From Hexactinellida sp. DTS-2022 (taxonomy: Eukaryota > Porifera > Hexactinellida), in NCBI GenBank assembly GCA_028753945.1, contig JAPNXP010000001.1, positions 15,676,501 to 15,740,500 on the forward strand: DNA of 64,000 nt, given 5' to 3'. Under the pieces are notes generated by a model. The model was given only the letters and a program-made list of their open reading frames with translations. It was not told the origin of the DNA and did not search any database. The translations under genes were made by a program, and so were the position numbers. Positions 1 through 10,183 of the stretch are shown here, piece after piece (the first letter of the stretch is position 1; the number at the start of each line of letters is the position of its first letter).

Positions 1-1
1 A

Positions 2-2590
2 AAGGAGAAGTCATTGGAAGTAGTGGATTTTGTTAACATTATTTCGACGCTCGATCCGAAAACAACCACTGTGTTATGCTTGATTGGTAACCCAGGCTCT
101 GGAAAATCATTTTTGTGCCAATATCTAGCTCTGCTGTATGGCAATAACAAAATAACCAACTTTGAATACGTTCTATTAATACATTGTCGTAGCGAAGAAT
201 GGCATGTGATGGAAAAAACAAGAGAGGAGAAGGAAGAGAAAATTGATGAAATATTTTTACAAAACTGGTTGTTCCTTGCATTGTCAGTTGGTATCAGATG
301 GTCCAAATCTCTAGCAAAGAATATAGCGAAATCAAGAGGAGAGGGCCTGCTACTAATCATTGACGGGGCAGATGAATTCATTAAGGATGTTCCATTTAAG
401 ACTACACTGTTGTACTCGCTGCTGCAGAAACGCAGCCTGAGTAGATCCACCGTCCTACTGACTAGCAGGCCCGGTGCCTGGAGCAACATCAGGAACGAAC
501 ATGGTCAGGAGTTGAAAGTCGAGACCAACTACCAGGTGCTAGGATTCTCTCCAAAAGACAGAGACGCATACTTCAAGAAGAGAATATGTACAGCAGATAA
601 GCTAAGAGATACGAAACTGCTTTTTATCAGACACGATGAAATAAATCAACTGTCGCTGGTCCCCGTAAACGCCAGTCTATTCTCTTCTCTCTTTAACGAG
701 ACAGCTAACATCCTGTCTCAGACGCTGACAAACCTGTACACGGAACTGATACTGTACATAGTCAGGCGTCAGCTGTCTAGAATGGGGCTAAAGAGGCTAA
801 CGAGAGTCCATAAGATGTCCCAATTCCACCCATCCATCTGGAAATGCATCCGTGACATAGGCTACGAGGCATACGAGGGAATATTCCATAGAGAACTCAG
901 CACTAGAGAGGAGGACATACGCATTCGAATTGACGAGAATGAATACACCACGGAGCGACTAGCCATCATGCAGGTGCATGTCAGTATAACGAAACTAGGC
1001 CAGAGAGTGAATGTTTGGACCTTCGCTCATTTAACAATTCAGGAACACATGGCAGCTGTATACCTTAGTGACTTGAACTGGTTAAAGGAATGCGTGATTG
1101 TTAGATTTCTGGTTAGCTCTGATGAAGTGTTTGCCATGTATAGGATGGTCGTGCGATTCCTCTGCGGCCTCTTGGAAGATAGAGCTGCCTGTCTCATTCC
1201 TATCATCTGTCATCACCTCACGACAGATACAATGCCATTAATAGAACTACCTATGATTCATCAGCTCTACTATGTTACTAACCTCGTTAATATCTCCGAT
1301 TGGTTAGACTTCATTAAGTCCTATCTCCTAATATCCACATTAATAATAGAGACAAACTCTCTCCTATTCCCAAAGTATTTCCGTTGCCTAAGAGAACTGT
1401 TACCAGAGAAATTATACTTTTATTTCACGGATGCTGTGTCTCCTAACGAATGGCACTGCTTTCTGCTGTCATTGATTTACATCAAGAAACTACAAATTGT
1501 ATTTATATACACATCTCTAATCAATCCAATCCAATTCAGTTCATTACTCGAACAGCTCTCCTCCTGCTCTCTCAGTTACCTAGCACTAAGCTTCCCAAGA
1601 CAAGATTACACAACAATACAGTCCTATACTACTCTCCTATCAGCTGGTACATCCGTACACTATAAGGTTAGTATCGAACTCAGTCGGTGTGAACTAACAG
1701 AGATGTCTCCTTCCACTCCTCTCTTCTCAACACAGAACCAATTCAAAGGAAGCATTAAGTTACATCATTCCAGAGTATCGGATGAAATCCTCACTCAACT
1801 AATGAATCAGTTCTCTTATATTGAGACTTTTTCCTATGCACCGAAATCTGATTATTCTGGCTTATCTATTATCTACCCGCAATTAACTAATAACATTCAT
1901 ATTAAGGGATTGCGCATGGTGGAACTTAAATCATCTGTATCTGCAATACCTCCAGATATTCCATTTGGTCTCTCTTCTCTGCAGGAGTTATATTTGTCCA
2001 TGAATGATACATACTCAGTGCTGCCATACCTGCTTAACAACAGCAAACTAACAACTCTGTCTCTATACTCTCCTAGCATGCCTCCTAAGAGAGAATACTA
2101 CAGACACAATCTAACTGAGATTATTCGCAATAACAGCAATTCCTTGAGAGAGATACAGTTAGTATATTTAAACACAATTGGCTTCCACACCTGGACTAGT
2201 TTCCTCTCTCCCTTACAGTCCTGTCATAAACTGGTTCGTCTAGTGCTGCATAATTGTCCATTCCCTCCTAATGATATCAGTTACTGGTACACTGCCATAA
2301 TATATCTCCAGTCCCTAGTTGCCTTGAGTCTCGTTGTTATCCCAATGGGAGACACAGGATTCATGATTCTGTGTAAGAGCTTGAATCTCCATCCAGCTAT
2401 AAGGCATTTAACTATCGACAGATGCAAACTAACTAGTAACTCCTGTGAACCTATCTCAATGCTAATACACGCTCTCCCATACCTGAGACGGCTGAGAATA
2501 CACAAACCTGAGCTCTCAAATCCAGACCCTGTCCCGCTACAGTTAGTGGTACAGACAGCTGAGATGTTCTTTGTTGAGATTCAATACTAA
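2..2590 (+). CDS. NACHT-LRR receptor (NLR), copy 1, 5' end outside window
   Basis: A cytoplasmic NLR-type receptor, expected to sense ligands through C-terminal leucine-rich repeats and oligomerise through a NACHT ATPase. The frame is open from base 2, so the N-terminal domains lie upstream of the window. Visible in order are a Walker A motif GNPGSGKS near nt 90-115, Walker B LLLIIDGADEF near nt 350-380, the sensor-type stretch LLTSRPGA, the winged-helix signature FAHLTIQEHMAAVYL near nt 1020-1065, and an LRR-like C-terminal region from about nt 1500 ending in ...EMFFVEIQY. There is no intron in the visible part. It is a near-identical paralogue of the gene at 24278-27673 (about 14 residue differences in the first 435, about 55 in the last 420 by hand count). 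NLR identity is firm. The ligand is unknown, and whether the gene is complete cannot be judged. Confidence 0.9.
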   Translation, partial: KEKSLEVVDFVNIISTLDPKTTTVLCLIGNPGSGKSFLCQYLALLYGNNKITNFEYVLLIHCRSEEWHVMEKTREEKEEKIDEIFLQNWLFLALSVGIRWSKSLAKNIAKSRGEGLLLIIDGADEFIKDVPFKTTLLYSLLQKRSLSRSTVLLTSRPGAWSNIRNEHGQELKVETNYQVLGFSPKDRDAYFKKRICTADKLRDTKLLFIRHDEINQLSLVPVNASLFSSLFNETANILSQTLTNLYTELILYIVRRQLSRMGLKRLTRVHKMSQFHPSIWKCIRDIGYEAYEGIFHRELSTREEDIRIRIDENEYTTERLAIMQVHVSITKLGQRVNVWTFAHLTIQEHMAAVYLSDLNWLKECVIVRFLVSSDEVFAMYRMVVRFLCGLLEDRAACLIPIICHHLTTDTMPLIELPMIHQLYYVTNLVNISDWLDFIKSYLLISTLIIETNSLLFPKYFRCLRELLPEKLYFYFTDAVSPNEWHCFLLSLIYIKKLQIVFIYTSLINPIQFSSLLEQLSSCSLSYLALSFPRQDYTTIQSYTTLLSAGTSVHYKVSIELSRCELTEMSPSTPLFSTQNQFKGSIKLHHSRVSDEILTQLMNQFSYIETFSYAPKSDYSGLSIIYPQLTNNIHIKGLRMVELKSSVSAIPPDIPFGLSSLQELYLSMNDTYSVLPYLLNNSKLTTLSLYSPSMPPKREYYRHNLTEIIRNNSNSLREIQLVYLNTIGFHTWTSFLSPLQSCHKLVRLVLHNCPFPPNDISYWYTAIIYLQSLVALSLVVIPMGDTGFMILCKSLNLHPAIRHLTIDRCKLTSNSCEPISMLIHALPYLRRLRIHKPELSNPDPVPLQLVVQTAEMFFVEIQY

Positions 2591-2960
2591 AAATGAACAC
2601 ATTAATTCAAGAAAGTATTTATTCGTTAATTTTAACATTTTTATTTATTTTCCCACGTTAGTTCTAAATTTATACGATAGGTTGTATTGTTTCTACAAAC
2701 TAATAGATTCGAATATTGCTTTTGTTGTTAAATATGAATTAATAATGACTCTCATATCAGCCTCATTTAATACGTAATACTATACAGTGCAGTTCTCTAA
2801 AAGAGCCACTGGTTAATTGAATTATCTGTTCTCCTCTTCATTGATTGCTTGTATATTTTGTGACAACAATGACTTATTATAGATAACTACTGTGACGTAA
2901 TTTACATGGAGTACATGGATATTGTGAGAACAAATCTGAGGGGTGGGCAGAGACTATTTC
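2591..2960. repeat. 3' flank shared with the second NLR gene (duplicated segment)
   Basis: The bases after the stop codon closely match those after the second NLR gene (27674-28005), including the stretches GTTCTAAATTTATACGATAG and CAGTGCAGTTCTCTAAAAGA. The duplication therefore covered the gene plus its 3' untranslated and flanking DNA. The match breaks near 2960, where this copy has GAGAACAAATCTGAGGGGTG and the other copy has different sequence. Confidence 0.8.
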
Positions 2961-3726
2961 AGGTGGGCTGTATCTTCAAATTCCTAACTAAAATCTTATT
3001 TATCTCAAATAATCAAATCTCAAATATGTAAATACAATAATGTATAGTGAGGGAGGGAGTTAGATCTATCTGTAATTATACTAAAGGTATATAATTGGTG
3101 CCATATGCGAAACTGAACTTTCAGGGTGGGTGGGCACGGATCATGTGATATGGAAGTTACCAACTAAACACGATACAATAACTACATAACTAGCTAAAGA
3201 TAAGTAGCTTCTGGATGTCTAATATCTCAGTTTTAAGATCTCCATAACAGGAGTATTACCCATTGAATAGAAAATCTAGGAACCTGATTTCGTGAAGCTA
3301 TTTGTTCCTCTTATACGAAATTCTCATTTACCGTGTTTGTACTAACGAGCTTCTGCTGTAATTCTTAAAGGAAAAGGCAAATAAGACTACTGCATTTGTT
3401 GTTTAGGTATCTCGCCGAACTAAGATCCTGCCGTTGGGCAATAAAGGAAGGGGGCAGTGGGGGGGCAAATGTCCCCCCTCCCCTTGGATCCGCCACTGAT
3501 CTACGTATGTTCGCCTTATTGCTAATATGTTTAGCTTTAGAAAATTAGATCTGAGTAGCAACCTAAAGCAATAGCTACTTTCTATAAAAGACCACCGTTA
3601 TAACATGACACAATAATCATTCAAAAATTTCGGCAGGTTGTTACTGGACAAATGATTGCACCCCCTTAAATGCAACAGCACCTCCAGTTGCACCCCATCT
3701 TTTGATTAGCTAGCGCCGCCACTGAC

Positions 3727-4060
3727 TGGGTATAGGATGTAGATGTGCTAAGTCCATAATATCTCTAACTGCTGGTAGCACAGCTGTCTGAGTCTGCTAA
3801 TGGAAATTAAGATTATTCTCATGCACAGTATAATATCATAGAATATGAGAATACAGTATTTTTCTTTCAAGACAAATATAAATATATACAGTCGAATCCG
3901 ATTAATAGAGCCACCCGTTAACAGATTTATCCGCTTAATCGGCGATTTGACGATACCGAAAATCTCATATTAATAGGAAAGGAATAAAATCGCTGTGAAA
4001 TAAATAATGTATGAAATAATTTGATAAATAGTTGTAAAAAAATGTTACAAAACCGTCCAC
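3727..4060. repeat. Distal part of NLR segmental duplication, includes a degenerate MITE end
   Basis: This stretch matches 30700-30840 and then 31263-31430 in the flank of the second NLR gene, for example TAGGATGTAGATGTGCTAAG followed by CTGCTAATGGAAATTAAGAT. A MITE end beginning TACAGTCGAATCCGATTAAT is present in both copies and so predates the duplication. The second copy carries a Helitron-like element between these two blocks that is absent here. Confidence 0.75.
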
Positions 4061-4079
4061 ACCATTCTAGTACCTAGAT

Positions 4080-4887
4080 CAGGGGTCGGCAACCCCCGGC
4101 CCGCGGGCCAGATCTGGCCCGCGAGGCGAAATGTTCCGGCCCGCTGCTCTCTATAAATATGCTCATCATGACCTCCGATTTGTTCATTCAAATAAATCCA
4201 AATACAGTACACCCTAGTCCCTAGCTATCCGGAAGAGAGGTGTTCCGATTTAAAAAAATTCTGTTCCTATTTGTGAATTTGTATGGAATAGTCAACTAAT
4301 ATGATTATATAAGCTTCTATAAATGAGATCCTGAATTCTTGATAATCCAAACCATACAGTCCAGAGCTTTTAAATCCTAACTAAACAGTTAACATGGTAG
4401 GTTGGATGCCGGGTATAAGCACATCATCGGGAACTGCACTTAATGTGCTTATAACTGGCATGTTCTTATAACTGACATAAATTATATAGGGTAAATGTCA
4501 ACCGTTTTCCAAATAGTGTTCTTAGATCCGATATGTTCTTATAACCGGTGTGCTTATATTCGACATTTAATGTACTACCCAAATACTTCTCTAAGACATT
4601 TTTTCACAATTCCAATGTAATGTTCAAAAAAATTCCAAATTTTACGAATTCTAATTTTGGATCTGCTGTTCGGACTAGCGAGGTTCGGAAGAGGGAGGGT
4701 GAACAATATTTTTATAAATTATAGTGTGGTAACATTATTGTTATATGTCAATTCAAATTTTCTCATTATCAACAATTCTACAATGGAACAATTCGGAGTA
4801 AGACTAAAGGATGGTAAATCGCTTGGCCCGACTAATGCGGTAAATTAATCAATCTGGCCCGTAGGTTCAAAAGGTTGCCGACCCCTG
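4080..4887. mobile_element. Non-autonomous hAT element with nested insertions
   Basis: The ends are inverted repeats CAGGGGTCGGCAACC and GGTTGCCGACCCCTG, flanked on both sides by the exact 8-bp duplication ACCTAGAT (4072-4079 and 4888-4895). CAG...CTG ends and 8-bp target duplications are hAT hallmarks. There is no transposase frame. The interior holds a TACAGT-type MITE that is itself interrupted by another. Confidence 0.9.
4203..4706. mobile_element. TACAGT-type MITE (family D) nested in hAT, itself interrupted
   Basis: The left end TACAGTACACCCTAG and the right end near 4665-4706 (GGACTAGCGAGG, AGGGTGAACAA) are degenerate versions of the ends seen at 55825-56157 and 59567-59889. The middle, 4398-4572, is a different MITE (family E: GGATGCCGGGTATAAGCACA ... 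TGCTTATATTCGACAT). Boundaries are approximate because the ends have decayed. Confidence 0.6.
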
Positions 4888-5344
4888 ACCTAGATTATTG
4901 TATTAGTTTAGATTCCTTGTTTTTGGTAAACAGAGTCCATATATGAAGTCTAAAAAACTAGCCAATCAAAAAAGTACCATTCTGTCGTGTAACATTTTGT
5001 CTATGTAACATTTTGTCCAAGTAATATTCTGTCCGTAACGTTATGTCGTGTAACGTTATGTCGGTATTCCTCTGCACAAGAATGTTCATGTTGATGTCGA
5101 GTGTGTTTACTCGTTACAAGTACTTTTCCCCTGAATGATGAATGATACATGGTATTTGATTATTCCTTCATAGTAATGTTGTTGCTAATAAATTATGTAC
5201 GTACTTTTACATTCCATGGAGTGGGGAGTTTCAAGATGCGTACTGTGCTTTTAAAATATCTAGCAATGTCCCTGTACTATTACAAAGTAGACTCAAAATC
5301 TAGGTCCCGTGACCAACCTCTGGCAAGTTAAGTTTTAAGCCTGC

Positions 5345-5463
5345 GATTCCCAACCTTTTTAACCGTGGATCCCCTATAGTCATTATGTGGACCCCTTCCC
5401 ATTGACCGTAATACATCTTATGGACCCCCTACAGCAGTGGACCCAAAGTTGGAATCCACTGCT
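5345..5463. mobile_element. Short hAT-type MITE
   Basis: Imperfect inverted ends TGCGATTCCCAACCTTTTTA and AAAGTTGGAATCCACTGC bracket about 120 bp in which TGGACCCC recurs. The ends resemble those of the autonomous hAT at 38459-40798 (CAGTGGTTCCCAACC). No clean target duplication is visible. Confidence 0.55.
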
Positions 5464-5899
5464 TTAGGAAATATCTCGCAAGAAAAGCTTCCATACCGTT
5501 CTGGAAAATCTGGGCAAACTTTTTGTAGCTACAAACTCATTAAAATATATATGAATAATAAAATCATATAAGCATATTACGAAATATACTCCTTTAAGTT
5601 GCATAATCTGTGTTGTGTTTGTTTATCATCTTTTCAATCAAATCAGAACGAAATGAATAGTTTGGACTCTTCATCGCTTTTTTTATCTTCCTCATAAAGT
5701 AAAACCCGTTAAGCACAAATAGGGAACCAATGACACAGGTATGTTCAGGGGTTTATTCAGGAGCGGGCCATACGCCTAGAGGAGTATAAATTGGGATATG
5801 TTTGCGTTTAGAAGCGCTAAGACTGCCGAAAGCCCCATAGAGTAATACAAAACTAACCTTTTAGGCGTACACAATTCATATCTAGTGACCTTAGGACAG

Positions 5900-6922
5900 T
5901 TAGGAGTGTTCAATTCTACTCCTGATAATACCCTGTTCATAACCCAAGATTTGATCAACACTCAGTAGCACCCAATAATCCCGTCTTACGAAATACTCCA
6001 TTGACACAGGTATGTTGTATACACGGTTAAACCATTTCGGGTTGGTTAGAACGGTTAATACGATTGGATACAAGCCTTCAATAATGAATGCGATTAAATG
6101 AAAGAAAAAAGAAGTTAACACAACTGTGGCACCGATTTTGAATTCAAAGTGTATTTGTTTGTAATACATAACTACACTCGTATGATGGTTCTCGTGGAAG
6201 CGGGCGTCAAAATACCTTTGGTACAATAGCCGACAGAGTTTGTGAGACAACCTAATCAACCTAATATACTCATAGAAGAATAGGAATACTCCAACAACAC
6301 GCTGGAATATCAACAGCTGGACGACAGAGCTCAATAGCATAATGACTGATATTTTAACGCCGAGACGAGTAAATCCATAACAAACAGGGTGCTTGCACTT
6401 CGATGGATAGAAAGTGTAGCATTCAATGAAACACACTGTCATCATAGTGATAATGTCAAGCATGGAAATCACGACAGAGATGAAAAAACCTAACAGGAGT
6501 CTGTAATTGATTGAGATCAGATTTTGAAAATTATTTATGAACGGTTGTAAGAAATACATATGGATTTGATAATTGATTGTATTTCTTGAAATTGAGTATC
6601 CCCACACTGAGATTACGGTGACTGATACTACAATCTCAATGATGCACAACAGAATCAGCAAGAAATTTGTAGTCCGTTTTAATTTGTAGTTCCTTTCTAT
6701 ACAATTCCACGTGTTACTATCCATGACATACCTACTCTTAAACTGATACTTAAAGCTTTTCGACTTAGAATACACTTGTGATACTAAAATTACACACCAG
6801 ATTATGGATAGGATGGCCCATAGTGAGAGAGAGAGAAACCCCACGAAACCATAAATGTGTGAGAACTTGAGTGACATGGCATTCAGGATATCAAAGGTTT
6901 TTTCTTCCGTTGACTTGTTCAT
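5900..6922 (-). CDS. Multi-pass membrane protein, unrecognised
   Basis: A single open frame of 340 residues from an ATG at 6922. Five clear hydrophobic segments can be seen at roughly residues 22-48, 84-108, 140-165, 185-215 and 255-280, with basic loops between them (for example YSKSKSFKYQFKSR after the first). This fits a polytopic membrane protein, with more short hydrophobic stretches possible. There is no signal peptide typical of a type I protein and no motif I can assign to a known receptor or channel family. A seven-helix receptor is possible, but only five helices are convincing. The C-terminal tail contains a possible splice donor, so the true end could differ. No transposon motifs occur, and the codon use looks like a real gene, so I read it as a host gene of unknown function. 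Confidence 0.6.
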   Translation of the reverse strand: MNKSTEEKTFDILNAMSLKFSHIYGFVGFLSLSLWAILSIIWCVILVSQVYSKSKSFKYQFKSRYVMDSNTWNCIERNYKLKRTTNFLLILLCIIEIVVSVTVISVWGYSISRNTINYQIHMYFLQPFINNFQNLISINYRLLLGFFISVVISMLDIITMMTVCFIECYTFYPSKCKHPVCYGFTRLGVKISVIMLLSSVVQLLIFQRVVGVFLFFYEYIRLIRLSHKLCRLLYQRYFDARFHENHHTSVVMYYKQIHFEFKIGATVVLTSFFFHLIAFIIEGLYPIVLTVLTNPKWFNRVYNIPVSMEYFVRRDYWVLLSVDQILGYEQGIIRSRIEHS

Positions 6923-7291
6923 GATATTGCGCGAGACTTATTTCCATGTGTTCTATAAACTATTTATACTTGTTTGCAAGTGACTGATAACTATTAAAAT
7001 AGTATGCATAAGGATCTGACATAAATAATAGACACACATTCCATCAGTGTAGGGAAGATTGAATTTATGAAATTGAATCCTCTTCAAACATGCCTTATGG
7101 AATTGTTATGCGACTGAAAATGGATACTCAGTAAATTGTTGCTTAATCTCTTTAGCTTACTTGGAAAAGATATTGTATTTATTCAGCACATGCTGGGGAC
7201 TCATTATTTTACCATAGCACAATTGATAACTAATTAATTTTATTATACATATTTATAGCTACATGGAATTCTGCAGGAATTCTCCAGAACA

Positions 7292-7785
7292 TTTTTTTGT
7301 GGATATGGATATACATGGATATTGATAGATTTCCAAAACCTACATCAACAAAATATCCAGAAGACTGAATTTTGTACTATATAGACAAAGTTCGTCAATA
7401 TCGGTATAAGCCTTCATGTTTTTTCGCCATAGCCTTGTTTTTTTTTTAAGAGAAAATAGTATAGCAAGTAGGATAAATGAAAAAGTAATATATAAAATTA
7501 AGGCAAGTAAAATTATTCTGGAGTGACCAAAAAAATTAAGACTAGTAAATAAAATTTAATAGACGGAAAGAAATAAAGCGTGTAAAAAATGAAGTCAAGT
7601 AAAATTTAGGTGAGTAAACTAATTGGGGGTAGGACGGAAAAACTTAGGCGCATTAATTTTACACTCATTTTTAGAACCCTTGTTTGAAATATTTTCAAAA
7701 GTTCAATTATGAAATGGATTTCCACAATATCCATGGATATGACAAAAACTCGATATCCATGGATATCCATATCCACTGCAAGCCT
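7292..7785. repeat. Inverted-repeat element with GGATAT-rich ends
   Basis: The left end carries TGTGGATATGGATATACATG and the right end the complementary pattern ATATCCATGGATATCCATAT ending ATCCACTGCA. The stretch lacks an open frame and looks like a MITE or foldback element. The target duplication was not resolved. Confidence 0.55.
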
Positions 7786-7852
7786 GGTATTCTGTTGAGT
7801 TCATATCACAAACAGATATTTGTTTGACTTTTAACCAACCTTATAGCTGAGT

Positions 7853-7977
7853 CAGTGGCGGGCGAACGTGCGGTCGCCCCCCCCCAAAATCCCAAAATAT
7901 CCCAAGGTTTTATTGTATTTGCAATTAATACTAGGGTGTCGAACCCAGTTCTCCAGAAGCTCCCAGCGCCGCCACTG
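7853..7977. mobile_element. hAT-type MITE with exact 8-bp target duplication
   Basis: The ends CAGTGGCGGGCG and AGCGCCGCCACTG are flanked by AGCTGAGT on both sides (7845-7852 and 7978-7985). The family recurs at 16172-16316, and fragments lie near 3455-3498 and 3705. Confidence 0.9.
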
Positions 7978-8298
7978 AGCTGAGTTATACTTTCACAGTA
8001 TCTAAATTTAATATACTAAACATTCCTAACTACAATGGTTGGCTGGTTAAATAGTTGCTTCAACCGGCAAGGCTAAACTTCCTTTTGTCAATTAAACACT
8101 ATTAATACCTAACTTATTGATATGTAGATATCCTTTCTATGTATAATCAGATTATTTATTATCAAATTCCATTCGACAAATTCCGATAAATACTGTTAAC
8201 TACAGTTACTTCGGCTCACCTTGGTACGAGGATAGTTTGACCAGATTAAGCGGGGAACCCAATCAACCGAAATTGTGCTATTATGAGGGTAATCAAGG

Positions 8299-8478
8299 TA
8301 CAGTTGAAACCGGCTATTTTTAACACATTCTTTACACGAAAATTTGTTAAAAATATCCGATTGTTAAAAATACCCGATTTTATAACAACAACAATAATTA
8401 ATTATTTACAAGAAAATGTGTTAAAAATATCCGATTGTTAAAAATATCCGGTGTTAAAAATATCCGGTTTCAACTGTA
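8299..8478. mobile_element. TACAGT-type MITE, 180 bp
   Basis: Terminal inverted repeats TACAGTTGAAACCGGCTATT and its near complement ending CCGGTTTCAACTGTA. Inside, the motif TTAAAAATATCCG recurs several times. The TA at each end fits a TA target duplication. Confidence 0.85.
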
Positions 8479-9006
8479 TATCTAATTATGATACGCTATA
8501 ATAGAATCCGTAAAATTAAAACTCGATGTTGTGGGTTTGTTTGTGTGTTTGTTTGATTGTTTGTCCGAAATGTATTAAAGTGATGGGGAATAGAAACTGC
8601 GTTTATGTTTGAGATAGAGACTTACTTCCAGACGTTATAATAGGTAAACAAGTATGTTTATTACGAATTTCGCATTTACAAATCTATAATTAATATCAAT
8701 ATTTATTGTTGTTGTTTAGGAAAATAGGTGAACAAATTAATTAAATGCAAATATAAAATGAACCTAGAGGCTAGCTTCAACGGGTATTATAAGCAAACAA
8801 GTATGCTGATTTCGAAGTTCGAATTTTAAATTTATAATATGAATATTTATTGTTGTTGTTTATCAAAATAGGTTTGACCCGAATATTATCCAATTAATCA
8901 CAAATTTGGATTTAATTAAGCGAATTGGTGGATTGAGCCAATTCACCCAAATCTTGACAAAATAACAATATTTGACAAAGTAGTATCTATATATATAAAG
9001 TAGTAG

Positions 9007-9037
<31 letters not shown>

Positions 9038-10183
9038 CTCAGAACCATTAACTTAACAGAACCTACTAATCGTTATACTGATAAATTAATTTGGATAGAA
9101 CAGGTAATTGTATTAGGTTACACAGTACCATCTCCACTGCTCTATAACAGTACAACGAACCACGTGGTTATTCTTCTGAGAATACACAGCTTACAATGTA
9201 TGCAGATAGTATAGTCCTATCTTGTAAATGGCAGATATATTCAGTAACTGAATAATAGTACATAATACACTACTGTACGTAATTCAGTAAATCCGACAAA
9301 TCCGACAAACCTTCTGAATCTACGAATCAATTAGACATCAATTCTTACGAATCATTCTTCTGATTAAGCTTCTACAGCTGAGAAGTGAGATATCAGAACA
9401 AACAAACTGTAACAGGTGAGTTTCAAGCATCTCATTTATTTCATAAGACCAGGGGTTTTCTAGATACCAGCCAGGCATCGGTTGAAGTGCAAAGTGCTTG
9501 CAGTGTGATTCCATTTAGGTACCGGGTTGACACTTAATTTGGTGCCAGGTCTCTGACAAGATTTTTTGGCCAAAGAAATTCTGGATAAATCCTGATTTTG
9601 GTACCGTACATATTTTACCTACTTCGAATAATGCCTCATTATTGAATTATGTATTATGGCTGAGACCTTTAGGGTGCCATAAAAATTAACTTCAATAAAA
9701 AAAGTGCCGGCCAAAAAATTCCTAGATAATTCCCTGCATAAGGCACACACTAATCTCTTCTATTCAATGTTGCGACTGATAATATCAAACTATGTAAACG
9801 GTATCACAAAAAAGAGAAACCTCTAGATTCTCAAAAGAGCCTAAAGTAATTGTATGAATAATATTTTCATGCTGAATTTTACTATTTTTGCCTACTAGGT
9901 AAACCAAATTCAAATTTATTCGCCTGTACAAAACTTTGGATTGTATCATATAAAGATAACTGTGGTATTTGATATTTGCGAGCATAATCAATTTAGCGAT
10001 TCGCGGAGAAAACATGCTTAATGTTTGTATTTATTATGCTTACCTTTATTCAGAGAATTAAATATTTCTAGTTCAATCCAAAACAGAGAATAGTCATTCA
10101 ATCTCAAATATCGAACCTCAATTTGGACACAAACAAGACGAGTTAGTTGAATATTTTGTATTAAAACATTTGCTAACGTGCCG
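8479..10183. other. Intergenic repeat-rich stretch without gene
   Basis: No credible coding exon seen. It contains a (GTCT)n microsatellite at 9010-9037 just after a Helitron-like start (TCTATATATATAAAGTAG near 8986), a second such start near 8495, and a decayed repeat at 9450-9740 that resembles 30446-30650 (shared GTGCTTGCAGTG). Confidence 0.5.
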
